Below, in pieces: positions 1-11,027 of a DNA stretch of 64,000 bases. The position numbers and the translations under genes are program-made. The notes under the pieces were generated by a model. It had not been told where the DNA came from. It saw only the letters and a list, made by a program, of their open reading frames with translations, and did not search any database. The DNA comes from Chlorella sorokiniana. Its lineage: Eukaryota > Chlorophyta > Trebouxiophyceae > Chlorellales > Chlorellaceae. Numbering within the stretch: the stretch's first letter is position 1; every line of letters starts with the position of its first letter. Location: assembly GCA_025917655.1 (NCBI GenBank), contig CP084610.1:1426001-1490000 (forward strand), written 5' to 3'.

Positions 1-601
1 GATTTTGCAACCTTCAGAGAGTTTGTGATCATACTGGGCCTGCTGTTGTGCCTTTTACAGCAATGATGAATCCTGCGAGCTTTGTGCATCCTGTAACTCA
101 TCTCCCTGTGCCACGCTGCCATGCCGTCGTGCCATTGCCTCTTCAACTAGCTTCTTTGCAGAAAGCCCTGCAGCAGTGCTGCATGGTCCGTGCTGGCGAC
201 TTGGGATCCCAACTTGACTCGCAACCGGAGTGGCTGGACACAGCTGTCACCCTACGTTCACGCCGGCAGAGAGCACACTCGGTCCCCAATGTGCATCTGC
301 ACGGCTTAACCTGGGTCAGACTTTGTCAGCCGATTATCATTGCATATAAGTACAGTTTTCTTGGTGGGAAACACTGCAGGTATATCAGGAAGGTGCTTGA
401 AGCTCAGCGTGCAGCGAGCGCTGTGCCTGCCCTCGCATGGAGGCAGTTCAGCTTGTTGGGCTCGCTGAAGGCATTCTGATTGCAGTTTTGCAGTGTTTTG
501 GGCTTCCTGGCGTGGTTCCTGCTTCTAGCCGACCGTCCACTTGCCCAGCGGCGCCCCAGACACACCTTCATATCTTGCAGCGGACTTGGGGGCGTTGCAG
601 C
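1..601. other. Upstream region before SEC61G; no gene recognised
   Basis: No conserved protein is visible on either strand. A TGTAA element at 91-95 could be the poly(A) signal of a plus-strand gene ending outside the window. The rest is presumably promoter and 5' UTR of the SEC61 gamma gene. A 143-codon open frame at 48-479 has no recognisable domain and I treat it as chance. Confidence 0.4.
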
Positions 602-1350
602 ATGGATCAGTTCGGCGATACCGTCAAGGACTTCGCAAAGAACTCCGTGAGGTGAGGGAAGGGCCAGTCGTGGGCAAAGTGCCATCGCACGCGACTGCCG
701 CTTCACCCCGTGTTGGCCTGTTTTCGTGCCTGCAGGCTGGTGAAGCGGTGTCAGAAGCCCGATCGGGTGAGCTTTGCAGCAGTGATCGGACCGATTTTGT
801 TGGGCCAACAAGTGGCCATCACCGCACCGTTGCCTTGCCTTCTGCAAGCGGTGGCGCTTTCTAAAGGATGCGGGCGACAGAGGGGTCGCCAGCATGTACC
901 CCAGGCCTGCCAAAGCTGTCCAGCAGGCGGCTCGGGCTATGCGGCGGAGACGGGCGTTTGCGCGTTCGGCAGCTGCGCAAAGCCCAGGCTGGTGCTCAGC
1001 CGCAGGCAGCGCAGCGTAAAACCCGGCGATGTTCCGCTCATGGCCTCTGTCGTGCTGGCCCTGCTTCAACCGCACCCGCTGTGCGCTGCCGCTACCGCAG
1101 AAGGAGTTCATGAAGGTGGCTCGGCTCACGGGTGTCGGCTTCCTGGCTGTGGGCCTCATCGGCTTCATTGTCAAGGTCATCTTCATCCCGATCAACCAGG
1201 TGGGAGCAGAGCAGAGGCCATGCAAGGGTCCGGCATGCTCGCTGGCCCCTGCTGGTGCGTTGGATGCGTGCTGCTGGAGGCGGCCTTGCCCCCACAGCGG
1301 CCCCTCCTGCTCCTCCTCAGATCATCATCGGCACCACCGCCAGCAGCTGA
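602..1350 (+). CDS. SEC61G: Protein transport protein SEC61 subunit gamma
   Basis: This is the small single-span subunit of the ER Sec61 translocon (SecE homologue), which clamps the SEC61 alpha channel. Four exons fit cleanly: 602-651, 736-766, 1101-1199 and 1321-1350, all with GT-AG introns. The spliced product is about 70 residues, the usual family length. It starts MDQFGDTVKDFAKNSVRL, followed by the conserved RCxKPDRKEF motif, a hydrophobic span around GFLAVGLIGFIVKVIFIPIN, and ends IIIGTTASS. Start choice is firm because the N-terminus matches the family. The last exon is only 30 nt. No frame problem is present in this gene. Confidence 0.95.
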
Positions 1351-1696
1351 GGGCCCAACAACATGGCTGCAGCAGCCACACTTGCAGCACCGGGCGGCAG
1401 TGGTGGGCAGGGGAGGGGAGCGCCACCCTCACCAGGCAGATGCCCCGGCTGAGCGCCCCCAATTGCAGCACCATGTGTTCTTGACATGCCTGTCGCTTTC
1501 TGCTTGCTTGACAAACATTTACTGCTGAACTTCTGGCCACAGCCCATGGCCTGCTTAGAGCTTCAACAAGAGCGTGCAAGCACCGAGCAAATTTGCGAGC
1601 GCATGGAAGAGGGCAGGCGGTGGGTTGTCAGCTGGTCAAATGGGATGAGAGGCCGTGAGGTTTTCCTTCGACCGTCCGCAAGCAGGGGTGGAAGCG
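1351..1696. other. Convergent intergenic region SEC61G / SR factor
   Basis: This stretch lies between the stop codons of two convergent genes and should hold both 3' UTRs. I see no further gene in it and no TGTAA close to the SEC61G stop. Confidence 0.4.
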
Positions 1697-3758
1697 TCAG
1701 CAGGCATGCACAGGTAAATGCAGTCGCCCCGCTGCATGCTCAATCGCGGGCGAGCGGGAGCGCGAGGGGCTGCGGCGCGGGCTGCGGCTGCGCCGCCGCA
1801 CCGGCGAGCGGCTGCGGGTGCGGTCGCGCCGGCGGTCGGGGGTGGGGGAGCGGCGCAGGGGGTGGGGGAGCGGCGCGGGGGCGCGGGCTGCGGCTGCGCG
1901 AGCGCCGGTCGTAGGAGGAGCGGCGGCGGCGATCCATGGAGCGGGAGCGGAGCGCCCGCGGTACCGATCCTCCCCGCCGTACCCGCCCCGCCCGCGGTCG
2001 TCAAAGCGGTCGCGGAAGCCGCCGCCGGGGGGCCGCCAAAGCCGCCCCCGCCGCCACCACCAAAGGCGCTGTTCTTGTTGACCACATACTCCACTGCAGC
2101 AGGGTGTGGGCAGATGGGGCGGGGGTGGGTATGCAGTGAAGAGTCACCAGGCAGGCCGCTGCGTGGCACAGGCATCAGCCATGCAGCCCAGCATGCATTG
2201 CTGGCACGCCGCCGCCGCGGCAGGCGGCCGCGCACCCGTGATCTCGCGGCCGTTGATGCGCGAGCCGTGCAGCTGCTCGCACGCCTCCTTGGCATCCTCG
2301 ACCCGCTCAAACTCCACAAAGGAGAAGGTCTTCTTGATCTCGCAGCGCTGCAGGGCGGTGGATGGGGGTGGGGAGGCAGCCGCCAGCTGTGGGGGGCAGG
2401 GCGGCGAAGCCGGGCCGCGGACAGCGAACCAGGCTGTAGCCGCAGGCAACCGGCCAGGCAGCAGGGTTGCAGGCCCCCTGCTTGCTGCAGAACCGGGAGA
2501 GGGCAGCCCGGCACGGAGAGCCTCGGCAGCAACAGCGCGGCGCAGCACGTCCGCCTCACCACCAGGCGGCCAAACTCCTCAAACGCGCGCTCCACATCGC
2601 GGGTGCGGATGGTGCGCGGGTCGAAGCCCGCCACAAACAGCGTGCGGTTGGGCTCTGCGCTCAGCCGGCGCGCCTTCTCCCGCTCGCGCACGTTGGCGTC
2701 GTTCTTGGCAAACTCGACGCGCAGGCGGCGGCGCAGGCGGCCCCACTCGCGGCTGCAGGCGGCCGGGCGGCGGGCAGGCGATAGGTGAGCACCGGAGACA
2801 GTCGGCGCATGTCCCGGGCAGATCTGGGTGGGTGCAGCGACAGAGGTGCTGGATGCAGCTTGCGAGCGAGGCTGCCTTGCCAGGCAGTGCACAGGCCACA
2901 GCAATCGTGGGAGCGAGGCACATCAACATGCGGCACCCGTGTCTCAAATAAAGCTCACCCGTCCAGCGCGTGGATGGCGTCCTCGGCGTCGCGCTTGTCC
3001 TTGTAGTGCACGAAGCAGAAGCCTGGGGGCGGGGGCAGGCGGGGGGCCGTGCAGCGGTGAAGCGCGGAGGCAGGCATGCCGGGCCGCGTGGGCTGGTCGG
3101 CGGGAGGTCAGGTGGACAGCGGAGGCCGTGGTAAGGGTGCAGTGGAGGTCGTGGTGAGGGCGCGAGCGAGAAGGGGGCCGGGTGGAGCGCTGCCGCCAGT
3201 TTTGTGTTGGCATGCTGCGCACTGCTTGGCGTCGGCAGCACCGGGGTGGCTTGGTTGCAGCCAGCGCAGCGCAGGGATGGAGGGCCGAGGTTCGGTTCGG
3301 GTGAAAGGCTTGTCGGGTAGCCAACGACGCCGAAAGATGACGACTCAGGCAGCGGCGGCGGCGTTGATGATGGCCAGGCAGGCAGAGTTGACGTATGGTA
3401 GGGCTAAGAGGCAGAGATGTCGTTGGACAGAAGGCGGTCAGGGCACGGCGATGGTGTCACGAAGCCAGGAAGGCGGGAACGCGCAGAATTGATGCACAGA
3501 CGATGACGGTGCAGGTGTGGTGCGGGCAGGCGAGGGAGGAGCACGCAGGTAGACGCGTCTGCCGACGGCGTGGGCAGCACAGGGGCGGCGTCGCCAGAGT
3601 GCGATCGCACGCCGCAGGGCGCGTCTAGCAGGCCGGAAACGTTAACGCGCACCCGATTTGAACTCCACACGGTCCACGGGGCCATACTTCTCAAAGGTCC
3701 GCTCAAGCTCCCGCTCGCTGGCGTCATATTCGTAGTTCCCGACGTAAACTGCAATCAT
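1697..3758 (-). CDS. RS31/RS40-type SR splicing factor (two RRMs plus RS domain)
   Basis: Plant-type RS-subfamily SR protein, a nuclear pre-mRNA splicing regulator. Exons on the minus strand are 3758-3653, 3022-2959, 2752-2560, 2347 to about 2238, and 2093 to the end. The first RRM opens with MIAVYVGNYEYDASERELER (RNP2) and continues with FCFVHYKDKRDAEDAI (RNP1). The second has TLFVAGFDPRTIRTRDVERA and FSFVEFERVEDAKEACEQL, then VEYVVNKNS as in Arabidopsis RS31/RS40. After a Gly-rich stretch come RD/RG, RSRSP and RRSPTPDRRRDRTRSRSP blocks. These C-terminal blocks lie in different frames around 2030, 1940 and 1880, at G/C runs, so the RS tail looks damaged by base-calling errors. The stop at 1697 fits the last RS block; without any shift the frame would end at 1636. 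Confidence 0.85.
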
Positions 3759-4148
3759 CGGGCGCAATAGGTCGACTGAATTGCCGCCAAACAGGTGGGG
3801 CGCAGCCAGGGAATCCGCCGCTTTCACCGGACAGTCTGAAAAGGGCGCGGCGGCACCGTCAGTGGTATAAACTCACCAGGGGGCATCATCGCGCCGGAAG
3901 CCCTGTCGGCGACCCACTCACGGCCAACAACGACAGAAAATCGATGATGAGAGTCGCTTTGGCGGTCAGGGTGCCGGGTCACCTCCTTATCTCGTCGGTA
4001 AATGTGAGGAACCGTTGCAGACGGTGCCCGTGGCGTGAAAGAGCCACCAGCTGAACTGCGTATTGCAAGCCAGCGGTACAAGACTGGGTACAAGAGGTCC
4101 CCTTCTGATAGTGCAGTGTTTAGGGTGCTTTGTCAGGCTGCAGCAGTG
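3759..4148. promoter_or_regulatory. Divergent promoter region, SR factor / SEN34
   Basis: About 390 bp separate the start codons of two head-to-head genes. It must contain both 5' UTRs and promoters. I cannot assign specific motifs. Confidence 0.5.
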
Positions 4149-5612
4149 ATGCGTGCCTCCATACAAGTGCTGGGGAATAACGGCTACGTTTGGAGCGCAG
4201 ATGGTGGGGCTCGCTGCCTTGTTGCTCGCTGTAGTGCTGCAAGATCTAAATCAGACGCTTCGATTACAAGCACTGCTCTCCAAGCCTGCAGTTGCGAAAT
4301 GGCTGCGCCTGGAATGTGGGCTGGTGGGCGCCATGGTTGGCGGCGTGTCGGGTGCGTCGCTCCGCTGCCTCGAGCTGCGTTGTTCCTGCCCATCGAATCC
4401 CTGCACAATGTCCACCTATTCACATTGCATCTGCGCGGCAGTTTGCTGTCCACCCAGACGCTCCTTGCTGCCCTCGCATGCCGTCCCACCCATGCAGCAT
4501 TCAAGCAGCAGAACTCCGTGCACGGCCTGCCTCTGGAGCTGAGCCCCGAGGAGGTGACTCTGGCGCTGGAGCGAGGCTGGGGCGCCCTGGAGGCACCGCT
4601 GCGCACAGGGGAGCTGGCTGCGGCGCTCGCGGCAGCCGCAGCCAGCCGCAAGCGGGACCGGGGGCGACGGCCGACGACCATCATTACTACCAGGAGGAGG
4701 AGGAGGAGGAGGAGGATGTTGATGGAGACCTTGACATGCAGGACGCAGCTACCGAGCGGCAGCAGGCGGCAGAGCCCCCGTGGCGTGCCGCGCTGCGCGA
4801 TGGCAGCACCCTTGTCGTGCCCAGCACGCGAGCAGAAGCGGCGGTGGCAAACGGCGGCGAGGCACCCAGGCTTGGCAGCGCAGCGGCGGCAACGGGAGAT
4901 GCCACGGCTGCAGAGGGTGCAGGGGCGGTACGGTGGGGCTTCCCTTCCACCCAGGAGGAGCGGTACCGGTACTGGGTGTTCCGGGACCTACACGCCAAGG
5001 GGTGGGTGGGCGGCGGGGTTGATGCCGTGGCCTTACCTCGGCATTCCTGTCCCTGCTGCCTTGCTGCCTGCCCCGGCAATCGCTGCTCCGGCGCCGGTGG
5101 CTTGCCCACCTGCCTCCTCACACCATCAAGCCTGCCGCTGGCCCCTCGCCCCTCCCGACACCTCCCAGGTACCGGCTGACGGGCGGCAGCAAGTTTGGGG
5201 CCGACTTTCTGGTCTACCCAGGAGACCCCACTCTGTACCACGCCCAGTTCTGCGTTCGGCTGATGCCCTACCAGCAACCCCTGGTGCCCGCGCTGCTGGC
5301 GGCTGCCACCCGCGGCTCGCACCAGGCCCGCAAGCACCTGCTGCTGGCGTCGGTCGAGGAGGCGGAGAAGGAGGAGGAGGACGGGGAGGGTGGCAGCGAC
5401 GCATGCGGCAACCCGGCAGCGGCGGCGCCCTGGCAGAACCAGTCGCAGCAGCAGCAGCAGGGGGATCCGCTGAGGCGGGAGCGGACTGCGAGTGCGGCAT
5501 AGGGCAGGGCGGGGATGGGCACCTGGGCGCAGACAGCCGCGGCGTAGGTAGCAAGGGGGAGCGCTTCCGCATCCGCTACCTCACCATTGGGCCCGTTGAG
5601 GGCTTTGGCTGA
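4149..5612 (+). CDS. SEN34: tRNA-splicing endonuclease catalytic subunit SEN34
   Basis: Catalytic subunit of the heterotetrameric nuclease that cuts tRNA introns. The N-terminal region begins MRASIQVLGNNGYVWSAD at 4149. A later exon carries QNSVHGLPLELSPEE, matching the QN..LGLPL..PEEA motif of SEN34/TSEN34. An acidic low-complexity linker (seven Glu codons near 4693-4715) follows. The nuclease core has YWVFRDLHAKG, a clean intron 5002-5168, then YRLTGGSKFGADFLVYPGDP. The catalytic triad is visible: Tyr in LVYPGDP, His in LYHAQFCV, Lys in ARKHLLLASV. It ends FRIRYLTIGPVEGFG. Frame jumps occur at the G-run 4660-4664 and near the CAG run at 5440-5465. The first intron is unclear; the best fit would be only about 40 nt. 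Confidence 0.85.
   Translation: MRASIQVLGNNGYVWSADGGARCLVARCSAARSKSDASITSTALQACSCEMAAPGMWAGGRHGWRRVGCVAPLPRAALFLPIESLHNVHLFTLHLRGSLLSTQTLLAALACRPTHAAFKQQNSVHGLPLELSPEEVTLALERGWGALEAPLRTGELAAALAAAAASRKRDRGRRPTTIITTRRRRRRRRMLMETLTCRTQLPSGSRRQSPRGVPRCAMAAPLSCPAREQKRRWQTAARHPGLAAQRRQREMPRLQRVQGRYGGASLPPRRSGTGTGCSGTYTPRGGWAAGLMPWPYLGIPVPAALLPAPAIAAPAPVACPPASSHHQACRWPLAPPDTSQVPADGRQQVWGRLSGLPRRPHSVPRPVLRSADALPATPGARAAGGCHPRLAPGPQAPAAGVGRGGGEGGGGRGGWQRRMRQPGSGGALAEPVAAAAAGGSAEAGADCECGIGQGGDGHLGADSRGVGSKGERFRIRYLTIGPVEGFG
4693..4715 (+). repeat. Coding GAG trinucleotide run (poly-Glu) in SEN34
   Basis: Seven to eight consecutive GAG codons encode the acidic linker between the N-terminal and nuclease domains of SEN34. 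Confidence 0.8.
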
Positions 5613-7078
5613 CGCTCCAGCGCAGCATCGCTCCCCGCACTGCTGCTGCTTCATTCCATCACAGCAAGCGCCTTTGACAGCGTTCCTGGGCGATGTTCAC
5701 AAGGCCTTGAACAAGCAGGCGGCAGATCCGTAAGAGGGAAAGGAGGGAAGTCGGGCGGTGGTGGTCAAATCAGAACTGGCTGCAACGCACGGCCAATCGG
5801 GAGCTGGGCAGGGTTGAGCAAAGGGAGCGTCAAGCGGGAAAACAAACAGGAGCCGTCCATGAAAATGAATACAAAGGTGCTGCAACCGTGATGTTTTTTG
5901 TGTTTTTTCTCAGTGTGGAAAACTAGGAACAGGATGAGGGGTTGATGGCAAGCTCAGCGCCGGTAGCCGCTGCTCTTTCGGTTCTCACGGGCTCGGTCTG
6001 CATCAGAGGGTTGCGACGGGGAAGGTGACACGAGCTAAGCTTGCAGGGTAAGGCAGGAAATGCTGAGTATGGTCAGTGCATTGAATGCTGCAGCCAGCCT
6101 CGCCCTCATCGTTCCAGACATAAAATTTAGTCCTCAGCACCCAGGCTGGGTGGCTACTAGGAATAGCGTATATATTTGTGTATCACTGGGCAGCAGGCAG
6201 CAGAGGCAGATGCAGGTGCAGGCGGCGTTGGGCAGCACCTTGACATGAGGCTGCCAAGGCAGCGCGGGCCCGACGAGGCGGCGGCAACAGCGCAAGGCAA
6301 GGCTGGGCAACCCACCGCCGTGATGACTACCTGCCAGCCTGCCCCGTGTGGGGCAGGCTGCTGCGCGGCGCTGGGAGGTGCTGGTGGGCGGGCCAGGAGG
6401 GGGGACAGCCAGGGGTGCCAGCTGCCAGGTGCATGTGATGCAGATAAAAAGAAGAGGTGCTTTGGAGGGCAAGTTGTGTCCGCGGCGTGAGCAACTAGAA
6501 GAGAAACCAAATCAACTGAGGGCCATACAGTCCACGTGCAGCAGGCAATATTTGATTGGGCAAAGCGGTGAGAGGTTGAGATAGCAGTAAGCAGCGGAGC
6601 ACAGAGGACGGCAGGCAAAATACTGGAGCAGAGTTGGCATCGGAGATCAAATAGTGGGCTCGTTGGCGAGGGATGTGGCATGCAGCGCACCTGGGCTGGC
6701 AACCCCTGGCTGGATCCCTGCTTTTGCCTGGCATGGCCCCGCGCCACACAGCACCTCCGCAGCGCGTTGCAGCCGCCAGGTGGCAGGCAGGAGCCTCAAG
6801 AGGCGGCAGCAGCACGGGCAGCAGAGGCCACGTGTGCGCCTGGGCGGTGGGTGCCTGTGTAAGGGCAGCAGCAAGACGGGCACAAAAGAGGGGGGCGGTG
6901 TCAGCATGAGGTTCAAACCAGCCAACGCAATGCCAAGCATCGCAGCGGCACAGCTGTACTTTTCAGCGGATGACGTGGAACTGCTTGCATTCCGGCCCCG
7001 GCGCTTTTCAGTGGAGAGCGCAGAAGCCTTTTCTGCGGCTGCCAGCGCCCGTTCCGGTGGCTGGCAGTGCGCAGGAAT
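5613..7078. other. Convergent intergenic region, SEN34 / cyclin L
   Basis: About 1.4 kb lies between convergent genes. It should hold long 3' UTRs. Open frames in this stretch are G/C-driven and show no domain. If the cyclin L frame is read without correction it extends down to 6913, so the right part may belong to that gene. Confidence 0.35.
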
Positions 7079-9094
7079 TCACCCCGCCTGCCAAGCAGGT
7101 GCCTCAGCCATTTGTAAGGTGTGCAGGCATGAGGCGCAGCAATGGGCAGCACCAGAACGCACCTTCGCGGCGGCGATCGTCGCGGCGGGCGGGCGCCCGC
7201 CGCCTGGCCGGTACAGAGGCTGGTCTTCGCGCCGCTTGCGCTTGCTGCTGCGATCGCGGCTGGCGCTGCGCCCCGCCGCCGGTCACGGTCCCTGCTACGG
7301 CCACGGCTGGCGCTGCGGCTGCGCTTGCGCTCCCGCTCCCGGCTCCTGTCCCTGCTGCGCGAGCGGCTGCGGCTGCGCCTGCCGTCGCGGGTGCTGTCCC
7401 TGCTGCGCGAGCGGTCGCGACCGCTGTTGCTGGACTGGCCCGGCCTGCCAGAGGAGGCGGCCTGCGCCTGCGGGCCGTCGCTGGCGGGAGCTGTAGCCTC
7501 GCCATTTGCGGCCGCAGGGGAGGGCTCTGCCGGCGGTGCACCATCCCCTGCCTGGCGCGTGTCGCTGCCTGGCTCCTGCTGCTCAGCTGGCACCCTGCCT
7601 GTGCTGCGAGGCGGGTCTGCCGACGCAGCGGGCAGTGCCGCCAGCGAGCCGACTGTGGAGGGCGGCACCGAGGCTGGCGAGCGCAACGGCGTGGCCTGCG
7701 AGGCCGGGAGCGCGCCCCCGCGCGCCGCCGCCGCCGCGCCAGCGGCGCCGTCGCGCAGCTGCTGCAGCGGCGCGTGCCGCGGCCGCGGCTGGCGGTACAG
7801 CTCGTACAGCGATATGGCAACATCACAGAGCTCCGCCTCCCTGACCTCGAAAAGCTCCCACCAGGGGGGCTCTCTGGCATGGCCACACGCAGGCTGCGCG
7901 CGGCGGCAAACAGGATGCCGCAGGCCAGCACCTCGGCGCGGTAGCGCACGCACAGCGTGGTGCGCAGGCTGTCGTTGGCCATGTTCCACGCCTGCTGGGT
8001 CAGCGCCCGGTTCTGGCTGCGCGGGGAGGGAACAAGGGCGGGGAGCAGAGCAGCTGTGGGGCCTTTCCATGGGTGCGTGGTCGAAGGGGAGCTACGCAGA
8101 GAAGGCCCCCGCCACTCGCAGTCCCACCCCAGCGTCAGCATGGCACATTAACTCCTGGCAGGCGCTGCCCAGAGCGTGGCATGAGCACCCCATCACCACA
8201 CACACAACCAGCAGCCAGCAGCCGGCACCCACCTGTACCCCAGGATCTGGCAGTAGTTGAGCACGAAGCGGTGCGGGTGCTCGACGTGCAGCACAAAGCC
8301 AAAGGCGCGCAGCATGTGCCGCTCCGCACGCACCGCCTGCACCTTCATCTCCTCGTACCGCTGCGGCAGGCAGCAGGGGGAGGCGACACCAGGACGAGTG
8401 TCGGTAGAGCGCCCGCAGGTGCCTGACCCAGCACAGCTGCCAAGCCAAGCCGCATTGCAGTGGCGGCATGTCCACATGGGACGCGCGGGCGGCCACTCTT
8501 CCCGCCACGCCCTCCCCCGCCGTGTGCACAGCAGCACCCACCTGTGAGTATGGGTCCATGATGGCCAGCGAGCGGCCGTCGCGGCGGCGCACGGCGCGGT
8601 CAATCACGGTGATGACGTTGCGCAGGGTCAGGCGGCTGGGGCTCTCAATCTCTATCACCTCCTCCAGCTTGCAGGCCAGCCAGAAGGCCGCCACCGACAC
8701 GTCCTGCAGCAGCGCCCAGACAAGCGGGAAGGAGCAGGTTGGTGGGAGGGGGCGCCGGGTTCAGGGGGAAGGGGCGCACTGAGTGGGGCAACAGGGAAGC
8801 TGCCGCAGGTTGGCTGCCGTCCCTGGCGGCCGGATGCGAGCAGGCGCCAGCACCCACCTTTACATCGAACTTCTTCAGGGAGCGCTTGCAGTAGAAGCGC
8901 TGCACCAGGACCTGCGCGGTGGCGGCCACCACCTGAGGCAGGCGCAGCAGCACCGCGGCTTCCGCGGTGATGTCGCAGCAGTAGTGGCGCAGCTCCCGCT
9001 CCGTGGCCTCGTCGATGCCGTCGGCGCGGCTGGGGCTCGCTGCCAGCTGCCCGGGCGTGAGGTAGAAGTTGTCGACGCGGTTGGAGTAGATCAT
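7079..9094 (-). CDS. CYCL: Cyclin L (CDK11/CDK12-class partner) with RS tail
   Basis: Cyclin of the L family, a nuclear-speckle partner of CDK11/CDK12-type kinases acting in transcription and splicing. Exons: 9094-8858, 8703-8542, 8360-8233, and 8016 to the end. The first cyclin fold begins MIYSNRVDNFYLTPGQ and includes ILLRLPQ-like LLRLPQVVAATAQVLVQRFY, ASK-like FWLACKLEE, RLTLRNVITV, ERHMLRAFGF and HPHRFVLNY. The second includes QAWNMANDSLRTTLCVRY and ILFAAARSL. The tail is rich in RS/SR dipeptides (about 7230-7420), as in metazoan and plant cyclin L. A frame jump at the G-run 7864-7869 separates AMPESPP from WWELFEV. The 3' end is uncertain: one frame stops at 7079, the uncorrected RS frame at 6913. 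An upstream in-frame Met at 9139 is possible. Confidence 0.88.
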
Positions 9095-9601
9095 GGTGGC
9101 GGCGGCTGTGGTCGGGGCTGGGGCGACAGCTGCAGGCAAGCGAGGGCGGGGAGGCAGCGGTGGGCCGGAAGAGAGGCGGGAACCCAGCCGGCGGAACTCT
9201 GACAGCTAAAACGGCAAAGACTGGCAGTCTGCTGCTGCCTGGTGGTGCAAGGGCGAGTCACAGCGCGATGGGATGGCACCAAACGGACGCTCACCTGCCT
9301 GCGGCGGCTGCCGCGGTCACGCGGTGCCCAGGCGGGCCTGCCTTTACCCGCCGCCGCTCAGCTCAGCGACATACAGCACGCGATACAAAGGTGATGGAGT
9401 GGCTGCAGACAGAACGGCTGTTAGCGTCAACGGGTTGGTAGCAAACGAATGTACCCGCAACAGATCGACACTTTGGCTCAGCCCTCAACGAGTGCTTGCC
9501 GTGGAGGCGTCATGTACTGCAGACCCTGGGCAGCCCCCTGGTGGGCACCACAGAATTGCGCCCCGCCGTTGTTGCATTAAATTGGGAGTACCAGGGCAGC
9601 C
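9095..9601. promoter_or_regulatory. Divergent promoter region, cyclin L / plastid L17
   Basis: About 500 bp lie between head-to-head start codons. No gene is recognised and no specific factor-binding motif can be claimed. Confidence 0.5.
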
Positions 9602-10554
9602 ATGAGCGTCTTCACGTTCGCCCCAATGCGCGCAGCGCTGCCCTCCGTGGCAGCCCGCCCACAGCAGCGCCTTGCAGTCTCGCTGCCCGCCTTCCAGGGC
9701 ATGCGGCTCGCCAAGGGCATGCCATGCATGCAGCCAGCAGGTGGGCAGGGGCAATGCGTGAGGCTGGGGCCGGACATTCAGCACGCTGGTGCCTGGCAGC
9801 CAGTGTTTCCCCTCCTGACCCCCTTCCCTCTCGATTGTACCCTGCTGCAGCCGACAGCAGCAGCAGCAGCAGCCTTGATGCCCCGCAGAACGGCGGCAAG
9901 GTCTTCGCTATGCGGCACGGCAACAAGACGGCCCGCCTCGGCCGCCCCGCAGACCAGCGTAAGGCTCTCATCCGCGGCCTGGTGACCGAGGTGCTGCGTC
10001 ACGGCAAGATCACCACCACAAAGGTGGGTGAACGGGGCAGAGCAGGCTGGCTGTGAGCGGGGCCCATGCTACCAGTGGGGAGCAGCCACCAGCGGGCTGC
10101 CGCACGCAGCTGGCTGTCGTCTGTTGCCAGCGAGTGCAGGCTTTCGTGTCTCCTTTTGTGGGCAAGCCGCTGCACGCAGCCAGCACTCGTGGTTCGGATG
10201 TTGGTGTCGAGCTCTGCTCTGCCGCCCGCCCTTGGCCCAACCCCGGGCGCAGCACACGGCCTGGTGCACTCCGCCCCCACCCGCCCGTGCGCCCCGCCCG
10301 CTCCCCGCCCTGCAGACGCGCGCCAAGGCCATCCGCAAGTATGTGGACAAGATGATCGGCCTGGCCAAGGACGGCAGCCTGCACGCGCGGCGGCAGGCCC
10401 TCGGCTTCGTCTACGACTCGGAGCTGGTGAAGAGCCTGTTTGAGCAGGTGCCCGCCCGCTACGGCGGCGCAACGGCGGCTACTGCCGTGTCAAGGCGGAG
10501 ATCCGCCCGCGCCGCGGCGACAACACCGAGATGGCCACCATCGAGCTGGTGTGA
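9602..10554 (+). CDS. RPL17: Plastid 50S ribosomal protein L17 (bL17c)
   Basis: Nuclear-encoded plastid large-subunit protein of bacterial L17 type. Exon 1 (9602-9740) encodes a Ser/Ala/Arg-rich presequence starting [20 protein letters not shown], consistent with a plastid transit peptide. Exon 2 (9851-10023) carries [19 protein letters not shown] and [15 protein letters not shown], corresponding to the MRH..LNR..HR..L..LV.HE.I.TT signature. Exon 3 (10316-10554) has [40 protein letters not shown] and, after a frame jump near 10463, [20 protein letters not shown] and MATIELV at the stop. The conserved end (GGY.R..R.GD...MA.IELV) shows the jump is artefactual. Confidence 0.93.
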
Positions 10555-11027
10555 GGCCGCCGTCGCGCTGGCGTGAGGCGGTGGCGCACGGCGGCGGCTC
10601 CGCGCGGAGCTGCCTTCCAGCCCCCGCCCCCTCCCTCCCCCACCCTGGTGTCCTGTGTGACCGACAGTACGACAGCCCCTTAAAAATCGTAGCTGGCCGG
10701 CCCCTGTGGCACGACGGGCTCCCTGTCGTTTTCTGCTCAACAATGCTCTCAACCTTTCCTGCTGCGCTGCTGGCCACCTGGCCAATCCCCTGGGACCTGC
10801 ATCCCAACGGCTGTTTAATGCCCGCCACTCACAAAGGGAATCAAAGAGGAAGTGCTGAGGCCAGTGTGTGTTGGAAATGGGTTCCATCGTGTTTGGAAGT
10901 TGGCTGCGACTTGGGGGATGCACATCATTCGGCCAGCGGGAGCCACCTCATCCCGCCCGGGTGCTCATAGGCTCTTGTGCTGCGTGGCCGCCGCATTCAC
11001 TCGAGAGGAAAGATACATTCGCATGCA
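10555..11027. other. Intergenic region L17 / CPBP protease
   Basis: About 470 bp between two plus-strand genes, expected to hold the L17 3' UTR and the promoter of the next gene. No gene recognised. Confidence 0.35.

Noticed and set aside
48-479. 143-codon open frame near the left edge
   Set aside because: No domain, no splice support, and long chance frames are common at this GC content.
404-1225. 273-codon antisense open frame over SEC61G
   Set aside because: Runs opposite a clearly supported gene; low-stop composition from GC-rich DNA explains it.
7142-8260. 372-codon plus-strand frame opposite cyclin L
   Set aside because: Shadow of the RS domain and cyclin exons on the other strand; no independent domain.
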